From Rhodopirellula sp. SM50 (lineage in GTDB: Bacteria > Planctomycetota > Planctomycetia > Pirellulales > Pirellulaceae), in NCBI RefSeq assembly GCF_002289565.1, contig NZ_NTFY01000019.1, positions 34,398 to 98,397 of the forward strand: a stretch of 64,000 nt of DNA, given 5' to 3'. The notes beneath the pieces were generated by a model. It did no database searches. It was not told where the DNA came from and saw only the letters and a list, made by a program, of their open reading frames with translations. Position numbers and translations under genes: made by a program. Below are positions 40,490-48,752 of this stretch, piece after piece (within the stretch, counting starts at the first letter, position 1; each line of letters starts with the position of its first letter).

Positions 40490-41308
40490 CTAGCCGGCCC
40501 AGAAAAACAACGCCATCAAGTAGGCGAACAGGCCGACGGGGTAGACAAATCCCACGTTGGCCATGTTGGAACCGGTCAGGTTGTCGAGGGCTTCTTGGGT
40601 GTCGTTGAGCTCACCGAGTTGTCCGTCTCGTTTGGAGGCCGCGTAGACGGCAAAGAAGCTGACCATTTCCGGGATGCTGGTGACGACGCCGAGAATCCAG
40701 CCGGCGATGGCCGGGCGCACTTTCAGTTCGTCGACGACCGTCGCGGTCGCCTCGCCCAAAAACATTCCGGCAATCGCGATCGCAATCAGCGTGGTCACTC
40801 CCAGCGTGATCCCGATGTGAAGACTGCCGACCGCCTCCCGTACCTCCTCGTCGCCTTTGACGGCACGATTGACTCGCTTGTCGACGAATTGATAGACCAA
40901 AAAGAATCCCAACAAAATGGGAATCAGGTACCATTGGCTGTCCAGGCCCAATCGCATCAGCACGATGGGGACGGCGACGGCCAGGCCGGCAAAGACGATC
41001 TCATCGAGGAACCGCATGTTGAACAGTTTGCCGAATTGTCGATAAAACGTGACGGCCATCAACATCAGGGTGACGTTGATGATGTTGGAACTGGCGATGT
41101 TCCACAGGCCCGCTTCCCAGACCCCGGCCAGCCCGGCGGCGACCAGGCAGACGAGTTCAGGCACGGAGGTCGCGTACCCGGTCAATTGGCCGCGCGCCTT
41201 GGCACTCCAATTCATCGCGCCGGCGATGTGGTCGATGCCACGCAGCAACCCGTACTTGACGAGCACGATGATCGCCGCGGCGGAGACGATCATGGTCAGC
41301 GCGGGCAT
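40490..41308 (-). CDS. CaCA-type sodium/calcium exchanger, short form
   Basis: 272 residues from ATG 41308; the frame is open to 41536 but that part would overlap the divergent WD40 gene. Alpha-1 repeat: GYATSVPELVCLVAAG followed by NIASSNIINV. Alpha-2 repeat: GVVTSIPEMVSFFAVYA followed by LTGSNMANVGF. These Pro-Glu motifs and Ser-Asn motifs define the CaCA ion-binding sites. I count about eight membrane helices, and only one follows alpha-2, while common bacterial members have ten. The last two may be missing or dispensable. A charged loop (KRVNRAVKGDEEVREAV) divides the halves, as usual. Confidence 0.8.
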   Translation of the reverse strand: MPALTMIVSAAAIIVLVKYGLLRGIDHIAGAMNWSAKARGQLTGYATSVPELVCLVAAGLAGVWEAGLWNIASSNIINVTLMLMAVTFYRQFGKLFNMRFLDEIVFAGLAVAVPIVLMRLGLDSQWYLIPILLGFFLVYQFVDKRVNRAVKGDEEVREAVGSLHIGITLGVTTLIAIAIAGMFLGEATATVVDELKVRPAIAGWILGVVTSIPEMVSFFAVYAASKRDGQLGELNDTQEALDNLTGSNMANVGFVYPVGLFAYLMALFFWAG

Positions 41309-41468
41309 TACTTCAATCACTGAGGGCAGGGGGAAGGCGATGGGAGAGGTGAATGGTTCAATATAGGCCGAATCGAGAATCGTGCCAGATGCGAACGATG
41401 GTTGCACGTGTCTGCTCGCGATGCTCTGATTTCTCCACCACCACCTCCCACCCTGCTTGAGAGAGACC

Positions 41469-42617
41469 ATGAATTCGTCAGCTTCGGCGTCCGACAAGCC
41501 GCGGTCGCTGGGCCGCATGATTCGCTTTGCCATCATTTCGATCGCGATCGTGGCCCTGGTTGTCTGGATGATTCTCCCCCCGATGGAGACACTCCGGTTT
41601 CAAAAGTACACGGCGGCGTCGACTCAACCCTTGTCGCTGCCATTGGTCTCGCTTCCCGATGTCGGTTCACGACCCATCCTGGCGTTTTCGGCCGACGGGC
41701 AATTGGCCGCCTATTTGTCGAAACGGGCTGACGGAGTCGACGGAGAACTCCAATCGCAGATCACCGTCATCGACGTGCAAACGGGAACGCCCACCGCGGG
41801 TCCGCTGGCGGTTGCGGATTCCCGCACGCCACCGCACCTGGATTTCAGCCGCGACGGCAACGTGCTCGCTGCGGCCGGTGCGACGGAAGTCCGCGTCTGG
41901 GACCTTCGTGATTCGCGCGAGATCACGACGATCACGCTGCCCGATGTTCGTCTGCAATCACGCCGGTTCGTGGCAGTCAGTCCCGACGGCACCCAGGTCG
42001 CCACCTCCGTTGAAGAACCGGACGCTGATCCCGGGCTATGGGTGTTTCAGTGTGAAACGGGCCAGCCACTGATCCAGATGGAGCGCACGTCGGGGACCGC
42101 CAACGACGACCGATTCGTGTTCCACCCCGCCCAAAACCAGTTGATCGGTGCCGCCGATTCTGACTCGGGGCAGTCCCATCTGTGCGTCTGGGACGTGGCG
42201 TCTGGGAAGGTGGTGCAAGAGATCGTTTCCAATGAAGACTGCCAAACGCTCGCGTTCGCCTTTGATCCCCGCGGTGACCATCTTGCCGTGGCGATGTATC
42301 ACGGCACTCGCGAATACTATCCGTATGCGACGACGATCTTTGACTTGGGAACCTGGGCACCGGTCACGAAAATTGACAACGGGAACTACGTGTTCTGGTT
42401 GGCGATCAGTCCCGATGGCAATCACGTGTCGCTTATCGACGGCAGTGGCGAGGCTTCGCTGTGGTCCACCGCAAGTGGCATCCGCTTGCAGAATTTTCAA
42501 TTGGGGCTGCCCAGTGCGACCGCGTTCAGCGGACAGGAGGGCGCGTTGCTCTTGCTGACCAACTCCGACGACCAGCCCGATTCGGCGGAGATCGTGACGC
42601 TGCGAGCGGACGAGTGA
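41469..42617 (+). CDS. Membrane-anchored WD40-repeat protein
   Basis: 382 residues from ATG 41469, preceded by GAGAGA; a TTG at 41457 is open but less likely. One membrane helix lies near 18-38 (MIRFAIISIAIVALVVWMIL) with the bulk outside the cytoplasm. The rest is a single beta-propeller of about seven WD40-like blades (LDFSRDGNVLAAAGATEVRVWDL, AFDPRGDHLAVAMYH, AISPDGNHVSLIDGSGEASLW). It diverges from the CaCA gene across a 160-base gap that must hold promoters of both. Function unknown. Confidence 0.82.
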   Translation: MNSSASASDKPRSLGRMIRFAIISIAIVALVVWMILPPMETLRFQKYTAASTQPLSLPLVSLPDVGSRPILAFSADGQLAAYLSKRADGVDGELQSQITVIDVQTGTPTAGPLAVADSRTPPHLDFSRDGNVLAAAGATEVRVWDLRDSREITTITLPDVRLQSRRFVAVSPDGTQVATSVEEPDADPGLWVFQCETGQPLIQMERTSGTANDDRFVFHPAQNQLIGAADSDSGQSHLCVWDVASGKVVQEIVSNEDCQTLAFAFDPRGDHLAVAMYHGTREYYPYATTIFDLGTWAPVTKIDNGNYVFWLAISPDGNHVSLIDGSGEASLWSTASGIRLQNFQLGLPSATAFSGQEGALLLLTNSDDQPDSAEIVTLRADE

Positions 42618-42628
42618 ACGGAGGGCAA

Positions 42629-42737
42629 GTGGGATAGGCTTCCAGCCTGTCGTTGCAGCGTTGACAGGCTGGAAGCCTATCCCACCTTGACACGCTGGAA
42701 GCCTATCCCACGTTGACAGGCTGGAAGCCTATCCCAC
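42629..42737. repeat. Second array of the 26-bp GACAGGCTGGAAGCCTATCCCAC unit
   Basis: One inverted unit (GTGGGATAGGCTTCCAGCCTGTC, 42629-42651) is followed by three direct units from 42660 to 42737, one with the change GACACGCTGG. The sequence matches the array at 37517-37620 unit for unit. It lies between the stops of the WD40 gene and the PEP-CTERM protease gene. Confidence 0.9.
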
Positions 42738-42754
42738 TGCAATGCCACCCGATC

Positions 42755-43672
42755 TCATGATGCGGTGACGCGGGGGCTTCTGTTGCGTCGTCGGCGTCCA
42801 AGGCTGACCGTCGCGCCAACGGCCAGCAGGAAACCGACGGTCGCCGGTTCCGGGACTGCGGTGATCGAGAGGGTTCTAAGCGAATACCCTTGCGCAGAGA
42901 CGAGGCTGGATAACTGGTCTTCATACGCCCCGACCAGAGTTGAAAAACTGTCGTAACGGTCGCCCGCACCGGCATTGGATCCCTCGGGCACATCGATTCC
43001 CATGTGCGTGCCGATCAGCCCGATCTGTCCGTCGATTTCGATCAGCGCAGCGTTGCCCGAGTCGCCGCCGAGCAAGCCGATCTCATCGCGGCCCAGACCA
43101 CCCGTCCCGCCATTGGTGTCGGTGTCGTAGGAAAACTGAATGGTGACGGTGTCGCTACCGCCGCTATCAAATTGGACGATTTGCAGTCCATCGATGACAT
43201 TGCGACCGGCCCGACCCTGGGCATCAAAGGCAAAGAATGTTTGCCCCAGCAGCGCCGCGAGTTCTCCCACCACAATCGGAACCGGCATGATGCTCGGGTC
43301 GACATCGGACGAGAGGGTGTGAAGCTGGATGTCGCTACCGACCGCCGGTTGACCGGGAAGCGAGGTCAACAGCTTTTGCGAACTGATCGATTGGTAGGTT
43401 CGCTCCGTCCCATCGGTGCCGCGGAACGTGACTTCGGTGGTGCCGACATGTGCGGCCGTCACATAGTGCCGCGGCGTGATCAAAATGGCTGGCTGAAGCG
43501 CCACCCCAGAAAGCTGAGATTCGTCGACCAGAAAAGATGGGTTCGGCGTTCCGTCACTCAAGAACCTGTCGTGAAGTGTCGGATTTAACCCGTTGATGAT
43601 CGCGGCGGAACTGTGCGAATGGATCCACAGCAACGCTGTCCCGATCAGAAGATGCCGACAGATTGAATTCAC
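42755..43672 (-). CDS. Trypsin-like serine protease with PEP-CTERM anchor
   Basis: 305 residues from ATG 43672. A signal peptide (LLIGTALLWIHSHSSAA) leads to a chymotrypsin-like fold: TPRHYVTAAHVG holds the catalytic histidine and LLGGDSGNAALIEIDGQ the nucleophile serine in GDSG. An Asp in the SSDVDPSIMPV segment could complete the triad. The C-terminus VPEPATVGFLLAVGATVSLGRRRR is a typical PEP-CTERM sorting signal: VPEP motif, hydrophobic helix and Arg cluster. It would be processed by an exosortase coded elsewhere. Extracellular location is likely. Confidence 0.85.
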   Translation of the reverse strand: MNSICRHLLIGTALLWIHSHSSAAIINGLNPTLHDRFLSDGTPNPSFLVDESQLSGVALQPAILITPRHYVTAAHVGTTEVTFRGTDGTERTYQSISSQKLLTSLPGQPAVGSDIQLHTLSSDVDPSIMPVPIVVGELAALLGQTFFAFDAQGRAGRNVIDGLQIVQFDSGGSDTVTIQFSYDTDTNGGTGGLGRDEIGLLGGDSGNAALIEIDGQIGLIGTHMGIDVPEGSNAGAGDRYDSFSTLVGAYEDQLSSLVSAQGYSLRTLSITAVPEPATVGFLLAVGATVSLGRRRRNRSPRVTAS

Positions 43673-43851
43673 GAAGATGCTCTCGGACAGACAAGGGAGC
43701 CGGGGAAAGTCCTAACCGCTCCCTACAGTACTCCATCGGCCCCGACGCATCAAATTGCTTGTGAAACGTCGGGGCTAGTGGAAGGGGGAGGAAGATTTTG
43801 GGCGCGTGCTTTCGGACGGTCATCCTTCAGCGATCTCTTTCTCGCCGCACC

Positions 43852-45363
43852 CTATCGCAACCCCTCCAAAAACCGTTCCGCGTTCTCGATGTGTCGGTTG
43901 CGTTTGTCGGCGTCCATCTTTTTCGCCATGCTGCACATCATTGCCCAGCGTGGATTCTTGCCCAGTTCGCGGTGATGGTTCCAAATCCATCGCCAGTACA
44001 GTCCGTCCCAGATGTCGCACCAGGGACCCTCTTTGTAATGGCTCATCTTTCGAATGTACGATGAACCCGAAAAGTAGGGTTTGGTGGTGATCAGCCCGCC
44101 GTCTGCGTTTTGGCTCATCGCATAGGCGTTGGGAACCATCACCCAGTCATAGCTGTCGATGAACAGTTCCATGAACCAGCGATAGATGTCCTCGGGGTCG
44201 ATTTCACACAGAAACATGAATCCGCCCAGTACCATCAATCGTTCGATATGGTGGCAGTACCCGGTTCGCAAGACGCGCTCAATCGTTTCGTCGATCGGGT
44301 CGACGCCCGTTGTTGCGTCATAGAAACCGTTCGGCATCGGTCGGTGGTGTTGCCAATGATTGGTCGTTCGCATTTGGACGCCTAAGTCTTGATACGTCGC
44401 TCGCATGAATTCGCGCCAACCGATGAGTTGACGCACGAATCCTTCCAGTGAATTCAGCGGCACGTCGTGGTCCTGGGCGTACGTCAACGTCGCTCGCAGG
44501 ACCTGGTCCGGCGTCAGTAAGCCGATGTTGAGCGACGGCGTTAGCACACTGTGCCAGAGCCACGACTCGCCTTTGACGATCGCGTCTTCATAGTCACCAA
44601 AGTTCGTCAGCCGCTTGTCCAAGAATTGTTTCAACCAGTAGCGTGCCGAGGCGCGTGACGTGGGATAAAACAGCTTCTCAAGCGAGCCGGGATGATCGCC
44701 GAATCGTTCTTGGACGTAGCCCACTGCTTCTTCATCAAACGCATCGCGTTTGGGTGCTGGAACCGGCGGAATCGAGGAGAGTTCTTTCTTGGGGACCTTC
44801 TTGCGATTGTCTTCGTCAAAACTCCATTGATCACCGACCGGTTCCTCGCCGTCCATCAACACGTCCAGTCGCTTGCGTTGCCACTTGTAAAAGTCGGCCA
44901 TGAACCAGCGTTTTCTCTCGGACCGGTACTCGTTGTTCTGCTCGGGCGTATTGAGAAAGCCGGGGTTGGGGAGTATTTCCAGATCCAGATCCAGATTCAG
45001 TTCATCACAAACCGCCCGCACGCGTTTTTCAAAAATAAAATCGGTCGGATGGGCGATCGCGAGCGTTTGGCCGTCGCGTTCTTTCGCCGGAATCGCTTGC
45101 TTGAGTTGATCGGCCAATTTGGGGTTCTCTCGATCGTATTCGACGTACCGAGTGCTGAAACCCTTGTCGATCAGTTCGGCTTCATAGCGTTTCATCGTTG
45201 CCCGATGCAGCCACAGTTTTTGCTTGTGGAACGTTGCCGGGTATCGCCAGTCGCCAAAAAACAACGAGTCTTCCAGCAACAGCACCCGTGACGGATCCTG
45301 ACGCAGGCCCGGGTGATCGGAGAACAGTTGGTTGGGGAGGATGGCCAGAATCAAAATGATCAC
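43852..45363 (-). CDS. Photolyase/cryptochrome of the PhrB (Fe-S) family
   Basis: 503 residues if started at GTG 45363, near the about 507 residues of PhrB-type enzymes; the frame stays open to 45528, where a start would meet the divergent gene. The N-terminal Rossmann part reads ILILAILPNQLFSDHPGL. The C-terminal FAD domain contains LRTGYCHHIERLMVLGGFM and SYDWVMVPNAYAMSQ and DGLYWRWIWNHHRE, all typical for this family. In PhrB the cluster uses four cysteines; here the usual CxxC segment reads KMSHYKEGPWCDIWDG, so ligands differ. It may repair (6-4) photoproducts. It diverges from the repair-cassette genes. Confidence 0.85.
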   Translation of the reverse strand: MIILILAILPNQLFSDHPGLRQDPSRVLLLEDSLFFGDWRYPATFHKQKLWLHRATMKRYEAELIDKGFSTRYVEYDRENPKLADQLKQAIPAKERDGQTLAIAHPTDFIFEKRVRAVCDELNLDLDLEILPNPGFLNTPEQNNEYRSERKRWFMADFYKWQRKRLDVLMDGEEPVGDQWSFDEDNRKKVPKKELSSIPPVPAPKRDAFDEEAVGYVQERFGDHPGSLEKLFYPTSRASARYWLKQFLDKRLTNFGDYEDAIVKGESWLWHSVLTPSLNIGLLTPDQVLRATLTYAQDHDVPLNSLEGFVRQLIGWREFMRATYQDLGVQMRTTNHWQHHRPMPNGFYDATTGVDPIDETIERVLRTGYCHHIERLMVLGGFMFLCEIDPEDIYRWFMELFIDSYDWVMVPNAYAMSQNADGGLITTKPYFSGSSYIRKMSHYKEGPWCDIWDGLYWRWIWNHHRELGKNPRWAMMCSMAKKMDADKRNRHIENAERFLEGLR

Positions 45364-45526
45364 CTTGGGGTCGGCGGGTCGGCGATTCAGGATCGCGTCG
45401 TGTTTCGGTTGAACTGTAGCAGACCGGAAATTCTCAGCCGATCGCGGCTTGAGGATTAACGTGGCGCTTGTCACGCCCCTAACGTTTCGCCAGGCAAACA
45501 CACTCTTTCCAATCACGGAGATTGAC

Positions 45527-45742
45527 ATGGCTGGAACACCAACTACTCAAAATTGGCCCGAATTGGCGATCGGACTGTACGATAAACTGACCGGCCGCAA
45601 CGCCGAGATCAGCTACTCGTTCGACGAGTTTGAATTGAACGTCCCTAGCTCCACCGCACCCGATTCGCCGAGTGCCCATTGGAAGATGAACGGAACGATC
45701 CGCATCGCGACCCGCGATCGCGCCGCCGATCAAGCGAGCTGA
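45527..45742 (+). CDS. Small protein of 71 residues at the head of the DNA-repair cassette
   Basis: Starts at ATG 45527 with GGAG six bases upstream. The product has NWPELAIGLYDKLTGRNAEI, then SYSFDEFELNVP and HWKMNGTIRIATRD, a mix of helix and strand with no signal peptide. I cannot name the family, though it looks like a conserved small planctomycete protein. Its stop TGA shares a base with the next start (TGATG), so translation is coupled. Position suggests co-expression with the ligase cassette. Confidence 0.7.
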   Translation: MAGTPTTQNWPELAIGLYDKLTGRNAEISYSFDEFELNVPSSTAPDSPSAHWKMNGTIRIATRDRAADQAS

Positions 45743-46086
45743 TGGTGGCGAACCGATTCCCGTTGACGTTGGAGGGTTTGTTGGAATTTGAAGTCCAAGG
45801 GCGCTCTTTTTCCGTCACCGCGGGACCGGAATCGATCGTCGTCGATTTCCCGGACGTGCACGCCCTGCTCTGCGTGATTCGCAGCACGGGCCCAGGTGTC
45901 TCGTTGCATACCCAGATCAAAAGGGCCGGCCAATGGTTGGTCCAGACGGAAAACAGACTGGATTTACGGATCGACGGTGCACCAATTGGATGGCTCGGAT
46001 TCGGTGTGCCGTCGGGCTTGGGCACGCTGCTGGGCGTCGGCCATTGCCGAATCGCGATGCTGCCTTTGTTACGCTCGATGCTTTAA
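45742..46086 (+). CDS. Unknown 114-residue protein, coupled with upstream small gene
   Basis: From ATG 45742, sharing a base with the preceding stop. The protein (FPLTLEGLLEFEVQGRSFSV, SIVVDFPDVHALLCVIRS, later PIGWLGFGVPSGLGTLLGVG) is rich in beta strands and may be a small barrel. No membrane helix or signal peptide is clear. It ends 29 bases before the exonuclease start. The pair could be extra members of the repair operon, but function is not recognised. Confidence 0.65.
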   Translation: MVANRFPLTLEGLLEFEVQGRSFSVTAGPESIVVDFPDVHALLCVIRSTGPGVSLHTQIKRAGQWLVQTENRLDLRIDGAPIGWLGFGVPSGLGTLLGVGHCRIAMLPLLRSML

Positions 46087-46115
46087 CCAGTGCCGTCGGG
46101 TGCTTGGATAACGAA

Positions 46116-47153
46116 ATGGTTTCCTTCGAACCGTTGTTACGGCCGACGTCCAGTGGACTCTACTGCGATGCCGGCGATTTTTATGTCGATCCCACTCGAC
46201 CGGTCGATCGCGCCGTCGTCACGCATGCCCACAGTGATCATGCCCGCTGGGGGTGCCGGCGCTATCTGGCTGCCGCGCCCGGCGAGCATCTGTTGCGGAT
46301 GAGAATGAACGATGACGCCGAGTTTCAATTCCTGCCTTACGGCGAATTCATTTCAATCGGCGGCGTCCGGGTCAGCCTGCATCCGGCCGGCCACATGCTC
46401 GGATCGGCCCAGGTCCGCCTGGAACACCGTGGCAAGATCGCGGTGGTGACGGGCGATTACAAGCTGGGACGCGATCCAACCTGCCAGCGGTGGGAACCGG
46501 TGCGATGCCATCTGTTGGTGACCGAAACGACGTTCGGGTTGCCGATTTATCGCTGGCCGTCACCGGAATCGGTTCGTGACGAGATCAATACCTGGTGGCG
46601 GCGCTGTCGCGACGAGGGAAAGTGTTGCGTACTGTATGGCTACGCCGTCGGGAAAAGCCAGTCGCTGCTGGCCGGCCTGGATACGACGCTGGGGAAAATC
46701 TTCACCCACGGGGCGGTGGAAAAAGGTGTGCAAGCCTATCGCCGATCGGGTGTGGAATTGCCGGAGACGCACTACGTCGGTGCGGTGGAAGGAAAGCCCG
46801 ATTGGAGTGGGGCAATGGTCATCGCCGTCCCGAGTGCACACGGATCGGCTTGGATGAAGCGATTCGGTCGCGTCAGTACCGCGATGGCCAGCGGGTGGAT
46901 GGCGGTGCGGGGATCGCGGCGACGGCGGGCGATGGATCGTGGATTTGTGGTCAGCGACCACGTCGATTGGCAGTCGCTGCTGGTCGCGGTCGATCAATGT
47001 GATCCCGAGACCGTTTGGGCGACGCACGGGTACACCGCCGCGGTCGCTCGGTACTTGAATGAGAACGGACGAAAGGCCGACGCACTCGATTCCGGGGGAC
47101 GTCGCGAGGGAGACGAAGACGCAACCGCGGACGCAGCGGAGTCCGCGTCATGA
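46116..47153 (+). CDS. Ligase-associated MBL-fold DNA exonuclease
   Basis: 345 residues from ATG 46116; the upstream open frame overlaps the preceding gene and is unlikely. The metallo-beta-lactamase fold motif is TTHAHSDHARWG-like (VVTHAHSDHARWG), followed by LHPAGHMLGSAQV and VTGDYKLGRD, all typical of the ligase-associated exonuclease family. Its stop overlaps the ligase start by ATGA, giving translational coupling. The family is thought to trim DNA ends in concert with the ligase. Confidence 0.88.
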   Translation: MVSFEPLLRPTSSGLYCDAGDFYVDPTRPVDRAVVTHAHSDHARWGCRRYLAAAPGEHLLRMRMNDDAEFQFLPYGEFISIGGVRVSLHPAGHMLGSAQVRLEHRGKIAVVTGDYKLGRDPTCQRWEPVRCHLLVTETTFGLPIYRWPSPESVRDEINTWWRRCRDEGKCCVLYGYAVGKSQSLLAGLDTTLGKIFTHGAVEKGVQAYRRSGVELPETHYVGAVEGKPDWSGAMVIAVPSAHGSAWMKRFGRVSTAMASGWMAVRGSRRRRAMDRGFVVSDHVDWQSLLVAVDQCDPETVWATHGYTAAVARYLNENGRKADALDSGGRREGDEDATADAAESAS

Positions 47154-48748
47154 TTCGATTCGCTGAACTGTACAACGAACTGGATTCGACCACCAAGACG
47201 AACGAAAAGATCGCGGCGATGGTTCGCTACTTTGCCGGCGCGGAACATTCCGATGCCGCTTGGGCGACCTATTTTTTGTCCGGCAACAAACTGCGACGCC
47301 TGGTGCCGACATCGTTGCTGCGGGTCTGGGCCGCCGAGCAGGCCGAGATCCCCCAGTGGTTGTTCGAAGAGTCATATCAGGCTGTCGGCGATCTGGCGGA
47401 AACGTTTTCGCTGGTCGTTCCGCCTGGAAAAACGACAACGGATGATTCATTGACCCATTGGGTCGAGCATCGATTGACGCCACTGCGTTTGATGAGCGAT
47501 GTCGAACAACACGCTGCGATGCTGCAGATCTGGAACGAAACGCCGGCCCGGTTGCGATTGGTGGTGATGAAGCTGATCACCGGCGCGTTTCGTGTCGGTG
47601 TCAGCAAGCGACTGGTCACGCGAGCAATCGCCAGCCATGCCGAGATTCCAGCCGACGTTATCTCCCATCGCTTGATGGGAGACTTTGATCCATCGGCCGA
47701 ATCGTTTGCATCGTTGATCGATCCCGAGATCCAAGACACGGTTCCTAGCAAACCCTATCCGTTTTGCTTGGCTCATCCGATCGACAACGAAAAAGGACCA
47801 GAGGTTTTAGGCGATGCATCGGAGTATTGGGCGGAGTGGAAATGGGACGGGATCCGTGGACAACTCATCCGCCGATCGGCCCAGATATTTCTTTGGTCGC
47901 GTGGCGAGGAGTTGATGGAGAATCGTTGGCCGGAAATCGAGTCAGCTGCCGAGTCGCTGCCCGATGGGACGGTGATCGACGGTGAGATTCTGGCGGCGAT
48001 TCCGGGCGGGGCGGTGTTGCCGTTTGCTCAACTGCAGCGAAGGATCGGCCGCAAGAAGGTCGGCAAAAAACTGCTCGCCGAAGTGCCCGTCGTCTTTCAT
48101 GCCTTTGACGTGATGGAGCACCATGGTGAGGATGTTCGGTCGCTTCGTTTCGTCGAACGTCGGGCCCGCTTGGACGAGGTGCTGGGTTCGATCGACCATC
48201 CCCATCTTAAAGCGACGGAACTGATCGACGGTGAGAGCTGGGACGCGTGGGCCGACATTCGAACGACCAGTCGCCAGCGGAACGCCGAAGGATTGATGTT
48301 AAAGAGAAAGGATGCACCGTACGATGTCGGGCGTGTCCGTGGCACGTGGTGGAAATGGAAAGTCGCTCCGTACACGATTGACGCCGTGCTGATTTACGCT
48401 CAGAAAGGACACGGCCGACGATCGGGGCTGTTCACCGATTACACGTTTGCGCTCTGGGATGACGGCCAGTTGGTGCCCTTTGCCAAGGCCTACAGCGGGC
48501 TGGATGATCAAGAGATTCGAAAGGTCGATCAGTTCGTCCGGCAAAACACCAATGATTCGTTCGGGCCCGTTCGCAGCGTCACGCCGACGTTGGTGATGGA
48601 ATTGGCATTCGAGGGGCTGCAGCGGAGCGGTCGTCACAAGAGCGGCGTCGCGACACGGTTCCCGCGGATCGTTCGTTGGCGTCACGACAAACGCCCCCAG
48701 GATGCCAACACCTTGGCGGATTTACTCGAACTGTTACCGGAAGACTGA
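47150..48748 (+). CDS. ATP-dependent DNA ligase
   Basis: 532 residues. An N-terminal DNA-binding domain (about 1-200) precedes the adenylation domain with nucleotidyl lysine 231 in EWKWDGIRGQ. Motif III-like FHAFDVMEHHGED, motif IV EGLMLKRKDAPYD and motif V WWKWKVAPYTIDAVL are present, followed by an OB-fold. This is the ligase of the repair cassette found in many bacteria with the exonuclease, Lhr-like helicase and PdeM. It overlaps the exonuclease gene by 4 bases and precedes the helicase gene by 4 bases. Confidence 0.92.
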   Translation: MIRFAELYNELDSTTKTNEKIAAMVRYFAGAEHSDAAWATYFLSGNKLRRLVPTSLLRVWAAEQAEIPQWLFEESYQAVGDLAETFSLVVPPGKTTTDDSLTHWVEHRLTPLRLMSDVEQHAAMLQIWNETPARLRLVVMKLITGAFRVGVSKRLVTRAIASHAEIPADVISHRLMGDFDPSAESFASLIDPEIQDTVPSKPYPFCLAHPIDNEKGPEVLGDASEYWAEWKWDGIRGQLIRRSAQIFLWSRGEELMENRWPEIESAAESLPDGTVIDGEILAAIPGGAVLPFAQLQRRIGRKKVGKKLLAEVPVVFHAFDVMEHHGEDVRSLRFVERRARLDEVLGSIDHPHLKATELIDGESWDAWADIRTTSRQRNAEGLMLKRKDAPYDVGRVRGTWWKWKVAPYTIDAVLIYAQKGHGRRSGLFTDYTFALWDDGQLVPFAKAYSGLDDQEIRKVDQFVRQNTNDSFGPVRSVTPTLVMELAFEGLQRSGRHKSGVATRFPRIVRWRHDKRPQDANTLADLLELLPED

Positions 48749-48752
48749 CGCG

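Noticed and set aside
41309..41536. 76-residue N-terminal extension of the CaCA exchanger
   Set aside because: The extension overlaps the divergent WD40 gene start and is hydrophilic and unlike any CaCA N-terminus.
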